The notes below the pieces were generated by a model. That model was not told the origin of the DNA, searched no databases, and saw only the letters and a program-made list of their open reading frames with translations. From Archivesica marissinica (taxonomy: Eukaryota; Mollusca; Bivalvia; Venerida; Vesicomyidae): 64,000 nucleotides of DNA. Made by a program: the position numbers and the translations under genes. Each line of letters opens with the position of its first letter. Position 1 is the first letter of the stretch. The stretch is taken from NCBI GenBank assembly GCA_014843695.1, contig CM026386.1, positions 84,123,791 through 84,187,790 on the forward strand, written 5' to 3'. Of the stretch, positions 24,501 to 36,714 are shown one piece after another.

Positions 24501-27500
24501 ACAGAGCTCTTTGTGTAGACAGGTCGTCCAGCGACATATATCTGTCAGGTAGAGCTATTTGTGTAGACAGGGCGTCCAGCGACATATATCTGTCAGGTAG
24601 AGCTATTTGTGTAGACAAGTCGTCCAGCGACATATATCTGTCAGGTAGAGCTATTTGTGTAGACAGGTCGTCCAGCGACATATATCTGTCAGGTAGAGCT
24701 ATTTGTGTAGACAGGTCGTCCAGCGACATATATCTGTCAGGTAGAGCTATTTGTGTAGACAGGGCGTCCAGCGACATATATCTGTCAGGTAGAGCTATTT
24801 GTGTAGACAGGTCGTCCAGCGACATATATCTGTCAGGTAGAGCTATTTGTGTAGACAGGGCGTCCAGCGACATATATCTGTCAGGTAGAGCTATTTGTGT
24901 AGACAGGTCGTCCAGCGACATATATCTGTGTAGACAGGTTGTCCAGCGACATATATCTGTCAGGTAGAGCTATTTGTGTAGACAGGTCGTCCAGCGACAT
25001 ATATCTGTCAGGTAGAGCTATTTGTGTAGACAGGTCGTCCAGCAATATATCTTTCAGGTAGAGCTATTTGTGTAGATAGGTCGTCCAGCGACATATATAT
25101 GTCAGGTAGAGCTATTTGTGTAGACAGGTCGTCCAGCGATATATATCTGTCAGACAGATCTGTTTCTGTAGATAGGTCGTCCAACAATATATCTTTCAGA
25201 CAGAGCTATTTGTGTAGACAGGTCGTCCAGCAATATATCTATCAGACAGAGCTCTTTGTGTAGATAGGTCGTCCAGCGACATATATCTGTCAGACAGAGC
25301 TCTTTGTGTAGACAGGTCGTCCAGCGACATATATCTGTCAGACAGAGATCTTTGTGTAGACAGGTCGTCCAGCGACATATATCTGTCAGGTAGAGCTATT
25401 TGTGTAGACAGGTCGTCCAGCGACATATATCTGTCAGGTAAAGCTATTTGTGTAGACAGGTCGTCCAGCGACATATATCTGTCAGGTAGAGCTATTTGTG
25501 TAGACAGGTCGTCCAGCAATATATCTTTCAGGTAGAGCTATTTGTGTAGACAGGTCGTCCAGCGACATATATATGTCAGGTATAGCTATTTGTGTAGACA
25601 GGTCGTCTAGTAATATATCTGTCAGATAGATCTTTTATGTAGACAGGTCGTCCAGCAATATATCTGTCAGGTAGAGCTATTTATGTAGAATGGTCGTCCA
25701 ACGACATATCTCTGTCAATTAGAGCTATTTGTGTTTAAATGTCGTCCAGCGACATATATCTGTCAGGTATAACTATTTGTGTAGACCGGTCGTCCAGCGA
25801 ACTATATTTGTCAGGTAGAGCTATTTGTGTAGACAAGTCATCCAGCAATATATCTGTCAGATAGAGCTATTTGTGTAGACAGGTCGTCCAGCGATATATA
25901 TCTGTCAGACAGAGCTCTTTGTGTAGACAGTTCGTCCAGCGACATATATTTGTCAGGTAGAGCTATTTGTGTAGTAAGGTCGTCCAGCAATATATCTGTC
26001 ATTTAGAGCTATTTTTGCAGACAGGTCGTCCAGCGACATATATCTGTCAGGTAGAGCTATTTGTTTAGACAGTGCGTCAAGCATTATCTCTGTCAGGTAG
26101 ACCTATTTGTGTAGATAGGTCGTCCAGCAACATATATATGTCAGGTAGAGCTCTTTAGATAGACAGTTCGTCCAGCAATATATCTGTCAGGTAGAGATAT
26201 TTGTGTAGACAGTCATCAAGCGACATATCTCTGTCAGGTAGAGCTATTTGTGTAGACAGGTCGTCCAGCAATATATCTGTCAGGTCGAGCTATTTGTGTA
26301 GACAGGTCGTCCCGCAACATATATCTGTCAGGTAGAGCTATTTGTGTAGACCGGTCGTCCAGCGACATATATCTGTCAGGTAGAGCTATTTGTGTAGACA
26401 GGTCGTCCAGCGACATATATCTGTCAGGTAGAGCTATTTGTGTAGTCCGGTCGTCCAGAGACATATATCTGTCAGGTAGAGCTATTTGTGTAGACATGTC
26501 GTCCAGTTACATATCTATGCTCAGTAGAGCTATTTGTGTAGATCGGTCGTCCAGCAATATATATATGCTCGCTAGAGCTATTTGTGTAGACCGGTCGTCC
26601 AGCAATATATATATGCTCGCTAGAGCTATTTGTGTAGACCGGTCGTCCAACAATATATATATGCTCGCTAGAGCTATTTGTGTAGACCGGTCGTCCAGCA
26701 ATATATCTGTCAGGTAGAGCTAATAGTGTAGACAGGTCTTCCATTGATATATATCTGTCAGGTATAGCTATTTGTGTAGACAGGTCCTCCAGCAATATAT
26801 CTGTCAGGTAGTGCTATTTGTGTAGAACGGTCGTCCTGCGACATATATCTGTCAGGTAGAGCTATTTGTGTAGACATGTCGTCCAGCAACATATCTGTGC
26901 TTGGTAGAGCTATTTATGTAGACAGGTCGTCCAGCGACATATATATGTCAGGTAGAGCTATTTGTGTAGACCGGTCGTCCAGCGACATATATCTGTCAGG
27001 TAGAACTATTTGTGTAGACATGTCGTCCAGCAACATATATGTGCTTGGTAGAGCTATTTGTGTAGACATGTCGTCCAGCAACACATCTGTGCTTGGTAGA
27101 ACTATTTGTGTAGACATGTCGTCCAGCAACATATCTGTGCTTGGTAGAACTATTTGTGTAGACATGTCGTCCAGCAACATATCTGTGCTTGGTAGAGCTA
27201 TTTGTGTAGACAGGTCGTCCAGCAATATATCTGTGCTCGCTAGAGCTATTTGTGTAGAACGGTCGTCCAGCGACATATATCTGTCAGTTAGAGCTATTTG
27301 TGTAGACAGGTCGTCCAGCAACATACCTGTACTCGCTATAGCTATTTGTGTAGACCTGTCGTCCAGCGACATATATCTGTCAGGTAGAGCTATTTGTGTA
27401 GACCGGTCGTCCAGCGACATATATCTGTCAGGTAGAGCTATTTGTGTAGACCGGTCGTCCAGCGACATATATCTGTCAGGTAGAGCTATTTGTGTAGACA

Positions 27501-27640
27501 GGTCGTCCAACAACATATCTCTGCCAGGTAGAGCTATTTGTGTAGACCGGTCGTCCAGCGACATATATCTGTCAGGTAGAGCTATTTGTGTAGACATGTC
27601 GTCCAGCAAGTAGTCCAACGACATATCTCAGTCAGGTAGA
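18578..27640. repeat. 48/46-bp megasatellite, roughly 190 copies
   Basis: The consensus is GGTCGTCCAGCGACATATAT, CTGTCAGGTAGAGCTATTTG, TGTAGACA (48 bp). A common 46-bp form has GCAATATAT in place of GCGACATATAT. Other variants have CAGACAGAGCTCTTTG, TTATGTAGAC, or GTGTTGTGTAGAC, which adds bases. Pure 48-bp runs (for example 24540-24930) are nearly identical and look recently expanded, and older edges are diverged. Minus-strand frames read a 16-residue repeat like STQIALPDRYMSLDDL, broken wherever a 46-bp unit occurs. A low-quality right edge passes straight into the 21-bp array. It is not a coding gene. Confidence 0.97.
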
Positions 27641-30600
27641 GTGTCTCAGTTCTGTGAGTATGTGAGTGTGTGAGTCTGTTTTGTGAGTATGTGAGTATGT
27701 GAGTCTGTTCTTTGAGTATGTGAGTCTGTTCTGTGAGTATTTGGGTATGTGAGGTCTCTTCTGTGAGTATGTGTGTATGTAAGGTCTGTTCTGTGAGTAT
27801 GTTAGTCTGTTCTGTGAGTATGTGAGTCTGTTCTATGAGTATATGAGTCTTTTCGGTGAGTATGTGATTCTGATCTGTGAGTAGATGAGTCTGGTCTGTG
27901 GGTATTTGAGTCTGTTATGTGAGTGTTTGAGTTTGTGAGTTTGTTATGTGAGTATATGAATCTTTTCTGTGAGTATGTGAGTCTTGTCTGTGGGCAGGTT
28001 GGTCTGTTCTACTAGTATGTGAGTCTGTTCTAGGAGTATGTGAGTCTTTTCTATTAGTATATGAGTCTGTGCTGTGAGCATGTGAGTCTGTGCTGTGAGT
28101 ATGTTCTTTGAGTATGTGAGTCTGTGCTGTGAGCTTGTGAGTCTCTGTGCTGTGAGTATGTTTGTCTGTTATGTGTGTATGTGAGTCTGCTCTTTGAGTA
28201 TGTTAGTCTGTTCTGTGATTGTGCTTTTCTGTTCTATGAGTATGTGAGTCTGTTATGTGAGTATGTTAGTCTATTCTGTGGGTATGTGAGTCTGTGAATT
28301 TGTTATGTGAGTATATGAGTCTGTTCTGTGAGTATGTGAGTATGTTCTGTAAGTATGTGCGTCTGTTCTATGAGTATGTGAATCTGATCTGTAAGTATGG
28401 AGTCTGCATTGTGGGTATGTGAATCTGTTCTGTAAGTATGCGAGTCTGCTCTGTGAGTATGTGAATCTGTTCTGTAAGTATGCGAGTCTGTTCTGTGGGT
28501 ATGTGAGTCTGTTCAGTGGGTATATGAGTCTGTTCTGTGAGTATGTGCGTCTGTTATGTGATTATGTTTGTCTGTTCTGTGAGTATGTGAATATCTTCTG
28601 TAAGTATGTGAGTCTGTTCTGTGAGTATGTAAGTCTGTTATGTGAGTAAGTGAGTCTGTTCTGTAAGTATGTGAATCTGTTCTGTGAGTGTGTTTGTCTG
28701 TTCTATGAGTATGTGAGTCTGTGAGTCTGTTCTGTTTGTATGTGAGTCTGTTGTTTGAGTATGTGAGTCTGTTCTGTATGTATGTGAATATGTGAGTCTG
28801 ATATGTGAGAATCTGAATCTGTTCTGTGTGTATGTGAGTCTGTTATTTGTGTATGTGCGACTGTTGTGTGAGTATGTGAGTCTGTTCTTTGAGTGTGTGA
28901 GTCTGTTCTGTGTGTATGTGAATATGTGAGTCTGTTTTGTTAGTATATGAGTCTGTTCTGTGAGTATGTGTGTCTGTTCGGTGTGTATATGTGTATGGTC
29001 TGTGAGTATGTCAGTCTGTTCTGTGAGTATGTGTTTATAGTCTGTGAGTATGTGCGTCTGTTCTATGAGTATGTGAGTATGTGAGTCTATTCTGTGAGTA
29101 TTTGAGTCTGTTCTGTGTGTATGCGAATCTGTTCTGTGTATGTGAGTCTGCTCTGTGAGTCTGTGAGTATGCGAGTCTGGTTTGTGAGTGAGTGTATTTG
29201 CCTGTTCTATGAGTATGTTAGTCTGTGAGTCTGTTCTGTGATTATGTGAGTCTGTTTTGTGTGTATGTGAGTCTGTTTTGTGAGTATGTGAGTCTGTTCT
29301 GTAGGTATGTGAGTCTGTTCTGTGAGTATGTGAGTCTGTGAGTCTGTTTTGTGTGTATTGGAGTCTGTTCATTGAGTCTGTTCTATGAGTATGTTATTCT
29401 GTTCGGTAAGTATGTGAGTCTATTCTGTGTGTATGTGAGTCTGTTATGTGAGTGTAAGAGTCTGTTATGTGAGTGTGTGAGTCTGTTATGTGAGTATGTG
29501 AGTCTGTTATGTGAGTGTGGGAGTCTGTTATGTGCGTATGTGAGTCTGTTATATGAGTGTGTGAGTCTGTTATGTGAGTGTATGTGTCTGTTACTCTGTT
29601 ATGTGAGTGTGTGAGTTTGTTAGGTGAGTGTGTTTGTCTGTTCTGTGAGTATGTTTGTCTGTTATGTGAATGTGTGAGTATGTGAGTCTGTTCTGTGAGT
29701 ATGTGTGTCTGTTATGTGAGTATGTGAGTCTGTTATGTGAGAGTGTGAGTATGTGAGTCTGTTCTGTGAGTATTTGAGTCTGTTCTGTGTGTATGCGAAT
29801 CTGTTCTGTGTGTATGTGAGTCTGCTCTGTGAGTCTGTGAGTATGCGAGTCTGGTCTGTGAGTGAGTGTATTTGCCAGTTCTATGAGTATGTTAGTCTGT
29901 GAGTCTGTTCTGTGATTATGTGAGTCTGTTTTGTGTGTATGTGAGTCTGTTTTGTGAGTATGTGAGTCTGTTCTGTGAGTATGTGAGTCTGTTCTTTGAG
30001 TATGTGAGTCTGTTCTTTGAGTATGTGAGTCTGCTCTGTGAGTATGTGAGTCTGTTCTGAGTGTATATGAATCTGTTCTTTGAGTATGTGAGTCTGTTGT
30101 TTGAGTAGGTGAGTCTGTTCTGAGTGTTTTTGAGTCTGCTATGTGAGTATGTGAGTCTGTTCTGTGTGTATATGAGTCTGTTCTTTGAGTATATAAGTCT
30201 GTTCTTTGAGTATGTGAGTCTATTCTGAGTGTATGTGAGTCTGTTCTTTGAGTATGTGAGTCTGTTCTATGAGTATGTGAATCTGTTCTGAGTGTATGTG
30301 AGTCTGTTTTGTGAGTATGTGAGTCTGTTCTGTGAGTATGTGTGTCTGTTCTGTTAGTATGTTAGTCTGTTCTTTGAGTATGTGAGTCTGTTCTATGAGT
30401 ATTTGAATCTGTTCTGAGTGTATGTGAGTCTGTTTTGTGAGTATGTGAGTCTGTTCTTTGAGTATGTGAGTCTGTTCTGTTAGTATGTGCGTCTGTTCTG
30501 TTAGTATGTGAGTCTGTTCTTTGAGTATGTGAGTCTGTTCTTTGAGTATGTGGGTCTGTTATTTGAGTACGTAAGTCTGTTATTTGAGTACGTAAGTCTG

Positions 30601-33600
30601 TTCTGTGAGTATGTGAGTCTGTTCTTTGAGTATGTGAGTCTGTTATTTGAGTACGTAAGTCTGTTCTGTGAGTATGTGAGTATGTTCCGTGGGTATGTGA
30701 GTCTGTTCTGTTTGTATGTGAGTCTGTTCTGTTAGTATGTGAGTCTGTTCTGTTAGTATGTGAGTCTGTTCTGTTAGTATGTGAGTCTGTTCTTTGGAGT
30801 ATGTGAGTCTGTTCTTTGAGTATGTGAGTCTGTTCTTTGAGTATGTGAGTCTGTTCTTTGAATATGTGAGTCTGTTCTTTGAGTATGTTAGTCTGTTCTT
30901 TGAGTATGTGAGTCTGTTCTGCGAGTCTGTTTTGTGAGTATGTGAGTCTGTTCTTTGTGTATGTGAGTCTGTTATTTGAGTTCGTAAGTCTGTTCTTTGA
31001 GTATGTGAGTCTGTTCTGTGAGTATGTGAGTCTGTTCTGTTAGTATGTGTGTCTGTTCTGTTTGTATGTGAGTCTGTTGTTTGAGTATGTGAGTCTGTTC
31101 TGTATGTATGTGAATATGTGAGTCTGATATGTGAAAATCTGAATCTGTTCTGTGTGTATGTGAGTCTGTTATTTGTGTATGTGCGACTGTTGTGTGAGTA
31201 TGTGAGTCTGTTCTTTGAGTGTGTGAGTCTGTTATGTGCGTATGTGAGTCTGTTATGTGAGTGTGTGAGTCTGTTATGTGAGTGTATGTGTCTGTTACTC
31301 TGTTATGTGAGTGTGTGAGTTTGTTAGGTGAGTGTGTTTGTCTGTTCTGTGAGTATGTTTGTCTGTTATGTGAATGTGTGAGTATGTGCGTCTGTTCTGT
31401 GAGTATGTGAGTCTGTTATGTGAGTATGTGAGTCTGTTATGTGAGTATGTGAGTATGTGAGTCTGTTCTGTGTGTATGCGAATCTGTTCTGTGTGTATGT
31501 GAGTCTGCTCTGTGAGTCTGTGAGTATGCGAGTCTGGTCTGTGAGTGAGTGTATTTGCCAGTTCTATGAGTATGTTAGTCTGTGAGTCTGTTCTGTGATT
31601 ATGTGAGTCTGTTTTGTGTGTATGTGAGTCTGTTTTGTGAGTATGTGAGTCTGTTCTGTAGGTATGTGAGTCTGTTCTGTGAGTATGTGAGTCTGTTCTT
31701 TGAGTTGTGAGTCTGTCTTGAGTATGTATCTGTTCAGTATGTGAGTCTACTGGTATGTGAGTCTGTTATTGAGTGTGAGTCTGTTATGTGAGTTGTGAGT
31801 CTGTTATGTGAGTATGTGAGTCTGTTATGTGAGTTGTGAGTATTGCGTATGTTCTGTGAGTTGTGAGTCTTTGAGTATGTGATCTGTTATTGAGACCACT
31901 TGTGAGTATGTGAGTCTGTTCTGTGAGTATGTGTGTCTGTTATGTGAGTATGTGAGTCTGTTTGTGAGTATGTGAGTCTGTTCTGTGAGTATTTGAGTCT
32001 GTTCTGTGTGTATGCGAATCTGTTCTGTGTGTATGTGAGTCTGCTCTGTGAGTCTGTGAGTATGCGAGTCTGGTCTGTGAGTGAGTGTATTTGCCAGTTC
32101 TATGAGTATGTTAGTCTGTGAGTCTGTTCTGTGATTATGTGAGTCTGTTTTGTGTGTATGTGAGTCTGTTTTGTGAGTATGTGAGTCTGTTCTGTGAGTA
32201 TGTGAGTCTGTTCTTTGAGTATGTGAGTCTGTTCTTTGAGTATGTGAGTCTGCTCTGTGAGTATGTGAGTCTGTTCTGAGTGTATATGAATCTGTTCTTT
32301 GAGTATGTGAGTCTGTTGTTTGAGTAGGTGAGTCTGTTCTGAGTGTTTTTGAGTCTGCTATGTGAGTATGTGAGTCTGTTCTGTGTGTATATGAGTCTGT
32401 TCTTTGAGTATATAAGTCTGTTCTTTGAGTATGTGAGTCTATTCTGAGTGTATGTGAGTCTGTTCTTTGAGTATGTGAGTCTGTTCTATGAGTATGTGAA
32501 TCTGTTCTGAGTGTATGTGAGTCTGTTTTGTGAGTATGTGAGTCTGTTCTGTGAGTATGTGTGTCTGTTCTGTTAGTATGTTAGTCTGTTCTTTGAGTAT
32601 GTGAGTCTGTTCTATGAGTATTTGAATCTGTTCTGAGTGTATGTGAGTCTGTTTTGTGAGTATGTGAGTCTGTTCTTTTAGTATGTGAGTCTGTTCTGTT
32701 AGTATGTGAGTCTGTTCTGTTAGTATGTGTGTCTGTTCTGTTAGTATGTGAGTCTGTTCTTTGAGTATGTGAGTCTGTTCTTTGAGTATGTGAGTCTGTT
32801 CTTTGAGTATGTGAGTCTGTTCTGTGAGTATATGAGTCTGATCTTTGAGTATGTGAGTCTGTTATTTGTGTATGTTAGTCTGTTCTGCGACTGTTTTGTG
32901 AGTATGTGAGTCTGTTCATTGAGTATGTGAGTCTGTTCTTTGAGTATGTGAGTCTGTTCTGTGAGTATGTGAGTCAGTAAGTCTGTTCTGTGAGTGTATT
33001 TGTCACAAAATGTTATTCTGTATCTGTGAGTATGTGAGTCTGTTCTGTGAGTATGTTTGTCTGTTCTATTAGTATGTGAGTCTGTTCTGTGAGTATGTGA
33101 GTCTGTGAGTCTGTTTGTGTGTATTGGAGTCTGTTCAGTGAGTCTGTTCTATGAGTATGTTATTCTGTTCGGTGAGTATGTGAGTCTATTCTGTGTGTAT
33201 GTGAGTCTGTTCTGTGAGTCTATGAGTCTGTATGTGAGTATGTGAGTCTGTTTGTGTGTATGTGAGTCTGTGTCTGTTGGTGTATTTGAGTCTGTTCAGT
33301 GAGTCTGTTCTATGAGTATGTTATTCTGTTCTGTGAGTATGTGAGTCTATTATGTGTGTATGTGAGTCTGTTATGTGAGTTATGAGTCTGTTATGTGAGT
33401 ATGTGAGTCTGTTATGTATGTATGTGAGTCTGTGAGTCTGTTGTGTGTACAGTCTGTTCAGTGAGTCTGTTCTATGAGTATGTTATTCTGTTCGGTGAGT
33501 ATGTGAGTCTATTATGTGTGTATGTGAGTCTGTTATGTGAGTGTATGAGTCTGTTATGTGAGTGTGTGAGTCTGTTATGTGAGTATGTGAGTCTGTTATG

Positions 33601-35812
33601 TGAGTGTGTGAGTCTGTTATGTGAGTTTATGTGTCTGTTACTCTGTTATGTGAGTGTGTGAGATTGTTATGTGAGTGTGTTTGTCTGTTATGTGAGTATG
33701 TTTGTCTGTTATGTGAGTGTGTGAGTATGTGAGTCTGTTCTGTGAGTATTTGAGTCTGTTCTGTGTGTATGCGAATCTGTTCTGTGTGTATGTGAGTCTG
33801 CTCTGTGAGTCTGTGAGTATGCGAGTCTGGTCTGTGAGTGAGTGTATTTGCCAGTTCTATGAGTATGTTAGTCTGTGAGTCTGTTCTGTGATTATGTGAG
33901 TCTGTTTTGTGTGTATGTGAGTCTGTTTTGTGAGTATGTGAGTCTGTTATGTGAGTATGTGAGTCTGTTCTTTGAGTATGTGAGTCTGTTCTTTGAGTAT
34001 ATGAGTCTGCTCTGTGAGTATGTGAGTCTGTTCTTTGAGTATGTGAGTCTGTTCTGTGAGTATAGGAGTCTGATCTTTGAGTATGTTAGTCTGTTCTTTG
34101 AGTATGTGAGTCTGTTCTGTGAGTATGTGAGTCTGTTCTGTTAGTATGTGAGTATGTTCTGTTAGTATGTGAGTCTGTTCTGTTAGTATGTGTGTCTGTT
34201 CTGTTAGTATGTGAGTCTGTTCTTTGAGTATGTGAGTCTGTTCTTTGAGTATGTGAGTCTGTTCTTTGAGTATGTGAGTCTGTTCTGTGAGTATAGGAGT
34301 CTGATCTTTGAGTATGTTAGTCTGTTCTTTGTGTATGTTAGTCTGTTCTGCGAGTCTGTTTTGTGAGTATGTGAGTCTGTTCATTGAGTATGTGAGTCTG
34401 TTCTTTGAGTATGTGAGTCTGTTCTGTGAGTATGTGAGTCAGTTTTTGTGTATGTACGTCTGTTCTGTGAGTGTATTTGTCTACTATATGAGTATGTTAT
34501 TCTGTGAGTCTGTGTGTATGTGAGTCTGATCTGTGAGTATATTTGTCTGTTCTATTTGTATGTGAGTCTGTTCTGTGAGTATGTGAGTCTGTGAGTCTGT
34601 TTTGTGTGTATTGGAGTCTGTTCAGTGAGTCTGTTCTATGAGTATGTTATTCTGTTCGGTGAGTATGTGAGTCTATTCTGTGTGTATGTGAGTCTGTTAT
34701 GTGAGTGTATGAGTCTGTTATGTGAGTGTGTGAGTCTGTTATGTGAGTATGTGAGTCTGTGAGTCTGTTTTGTGTGTATTGGAGTCTGTTCAGTGAGTCT
34801 GTTCTATGAGTATGTTATTCTGTTCGGTGAGTATGTGAGTCTATTATGTGTGTATGTGAGTCTGTTATGTGAGTGTATGAGTCTGTTATGTGAGTGTGTG
34901 AGTCTGTTATGTATGTATGTGAGTCTGTGAGTCTGTTTTGTGTGTATTGCAGTCTGTTCAGTGAGTCTGTTCTATGAGTATGTTATTCTGTTCGGTGAGT
35001 ATGTGAGTCTATTATGTGTGTATGTGAGTCTGTTATGTGAGTGTATGAGTCTGTTATGTGAGTGTGTGAGTCTGTTATGTGAGTATGTGAGTCTGTTATG
35101 TGAGTGTGTGAGTCTGTTATGTGAGTTTATGTGTCTGTTACTCTGTTATGTGAGTGTGTGAGATTGTTATGTGAGTGTGTTTGTCTGTTATGTGAGTATG
35201 TTTGTCTGTTATGTGAGTGTGTGAGTATGTGAGTCTGTTCTGTGAGTATGTGTGTCTGTTATGTGAGTATGTGAGTCTGTTATGTGAGTATGTCAGTCTG
35301 CTCATTGAGTGGGTGAGTCTGGTCTGTGCGTATGTTAGTATGTGAGTCTGTTCTGTGAGTATGTGAGTATGTGAGTCTGTTCTGTGAGTAAGTTTGTCTT
35401 GTTGGTGTGTATTTGAGTCTGCTCTGTGTGTATGTGAGTCTGTTCTGTGTGTATGTGAGTCTGTTCTGTGAGTATGTCAGTCTGTTATGTGAGTATGTCA
35501 GTCTGCTCATTGTGTATGTGAGTTTGGTATGTGCGTATGTTAATCTGTTCTGTGAGTATGTGAGTCTGTGAGTCTGTTCTGTGAGTAAGTTTGTCTTGTT
35601 GGTATGTATTTGAGTCTGCTCTGTGTGCATGTGAGTCTGCTCTGTGTGTATGTGAGTCTGTTCTGTGAGTATGTGAGTCTGTTCTGTGAGTATGTGAGTC
35701 TGTTCTGTGAGTATGTGAGTCTGTTCTGTGAGTATGTGAGTCTGTTCTGTGAGTATGTGAGTCTGTTCTGTGTGTATGTGAGTATGTTCTGTGAGTATGT
35801 GAGTCTATCCTA
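27641..35812. repeat. 21-bp megasatellite, roughly 390 copies with higher-order blocks
   Basis: The unit is about TGTGAGTATGTGAGTCTGTT plus C. Many copies have TTTGAGTAT, TATGAGTAT, GTTAGTAT or GTGTGTAT instead of GTGAGTAT. The plus strand is extremely poor in C and A. The 7-codon period gives plus-strand EYVSLFC repeats and minus-strand EQTHILT repeats. Long blocks recur, for example 29765-30450 and 31984-32669 at an offset of 2219 bp. The marker GTATGCGAAT occurs at 29119, 29791, 31474, 32010 and 33767. Stretches at about 31690-31910 and 33105-33440 contain irregular losses. Confidence 0.97.
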
Positions 35813-36107
35813 CTTTGTTTAATTAACTGTCTTATTGAAATTAATTTAGACCGACCAATCGTTCATTCAATACATATATCTACGTAATGGGTAATGAATG
35901 TTCCAGGATCATCTGTCTAATCGTTCAACAAACCGTAATATTGGGGATATCTGATAGATATGTGTATATGTTGTAAGCGATGTTAATAGTTGTAGATATT
36001 CCTATCCTTGATTTCCTTTACTGATCTAGTGACCTATATTTTAAATACACTATGGAACGATCGAGTTTCCACTACATACTTACCATTCACTACTGATCAC
36101 AATGGAA
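35813..36107. other. unique DNA upstream of the peptide gene promoter
   Basis: This is non-repetitive AT-rich sequence between the 21-bp array and the first promoter repeat. No coding signal is seen. Confidence 0.5.
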
Positions 36108-36242
36108 ATAATGTAGAACAGAAACATGCGATAATGTAGAACAATTGCAGTGGTGAACTGACATTACTGTGAGTACGTTTTTTTATGAGAGACGGAACAG
36201 CTAACCCATATGCCTTACTTATTCATACAATAATGTAGAACA
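36108..36242 (+). promoter_or_regulatory. three copies of ATAATGTAGAACA upstream of a TATA box
   Basis: The exact 13-mer ATAATGTAGAACA occurs at 36108-36120, 36131-36143 and 36230-36242, and the last copy is 25 bp before the TATA box. It is not part of a tandem array. Spaced direct repeats of this kind upstream of a core promoter are candidate binding sites. The factor is not identified. Confidence 0.5.
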
Positions 36243-36250
36243 ACTAGCAT

Positions 36251-36275
36251 TGACGTCATTGATATGCTATATAAA
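36251..36275 (+). promoter_or_regulatory. core promoter: CRE (TGACGTCA) and TATA box
   Basis: The perfect palindromic cAMP-response element TGACGTCA lies at 36251-36258 and TATATAAA at 36268-36275. About 30 bp downstream, at roughly 36297-36301, is a plausible start site. A purine-poor leader and a strong splice donor at 36356 follow. CRE plus TATA is a common layout in CREB-regulated, neuroendocrine and inducible genes; that link is inference. Confidence 0.65.
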
Positions 36276-36297
36276 TCAGCGGCACTTCAGCATCCCC

Positions 36298-36355
36298 ATA
36301 AACACATGATAATAGTAACATAGAATTGTTGTATCTTCAATCCTTCATTAAAAAG
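36298..36355 (+). other. predicted 5' untranslated exon of the peptide gene
   Basis: The exon starts about 30 bp after the TATA box and ends at the consensus donor AAAAG|GTAAGTTT (GT at 36356-36357). The predicted intron runs to the acceptor ATCTTCAG ending at 37133, 5 bp before the initiator ATG. The exon contains one upstream ATG (ACACATGATAATAG), closed by a TAA 3 bp later, so it cannot make a peptide of any length. Exon 1 would be about 58 bp. cDNA is not available to confirm it. Confidence 0.55.
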
Positions 36356-36714
36356 GTAAGTTTATATCCTTAGCTTAGTAGTTCTGATCTCTGTATAAAC
36401 ATACTTGGTATCGGTGACATAGGTATTTCACAACCATCCGATTTAGCATAATGATATGAGACTGACAGTTGATGGGCACCATACTCAATGCGTTATATGG
36501 TAGAAATGAGAAATGTGCAATAGTGTAACTCATCATCAATGAAGTAATGCCCAAAATATCTTGTAAAAATCAATAAAATATTATGAACATCGATTTTCTA
36601 ATAGAAAACAGGATACAAAACACGAAATGAGTACCGTGTATCCTGTGAGATATAAAAGTACGTCTTGCAAACTATTAAAACAGGTTTAGAAAAAGTATGT
36701 AACATAATATGAAT

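Noticed and set aside
18578..27640. Dozens of long open frames with a 16-residue periodic protein
   Set aside because: They follow from a 48-bp unit without stops, they occur on both strands, and they break at every 46-bp unit. There is no unique N- or C-terminus and no splice or promoter signal.
27641..35812. Heptad-repeat proteins (EYVSLFC and EQTHILT types)
   Set aside because: Both strands are open only because the 21-bp unit lacks stops. Many indels change frame, and no flanking exon exists.
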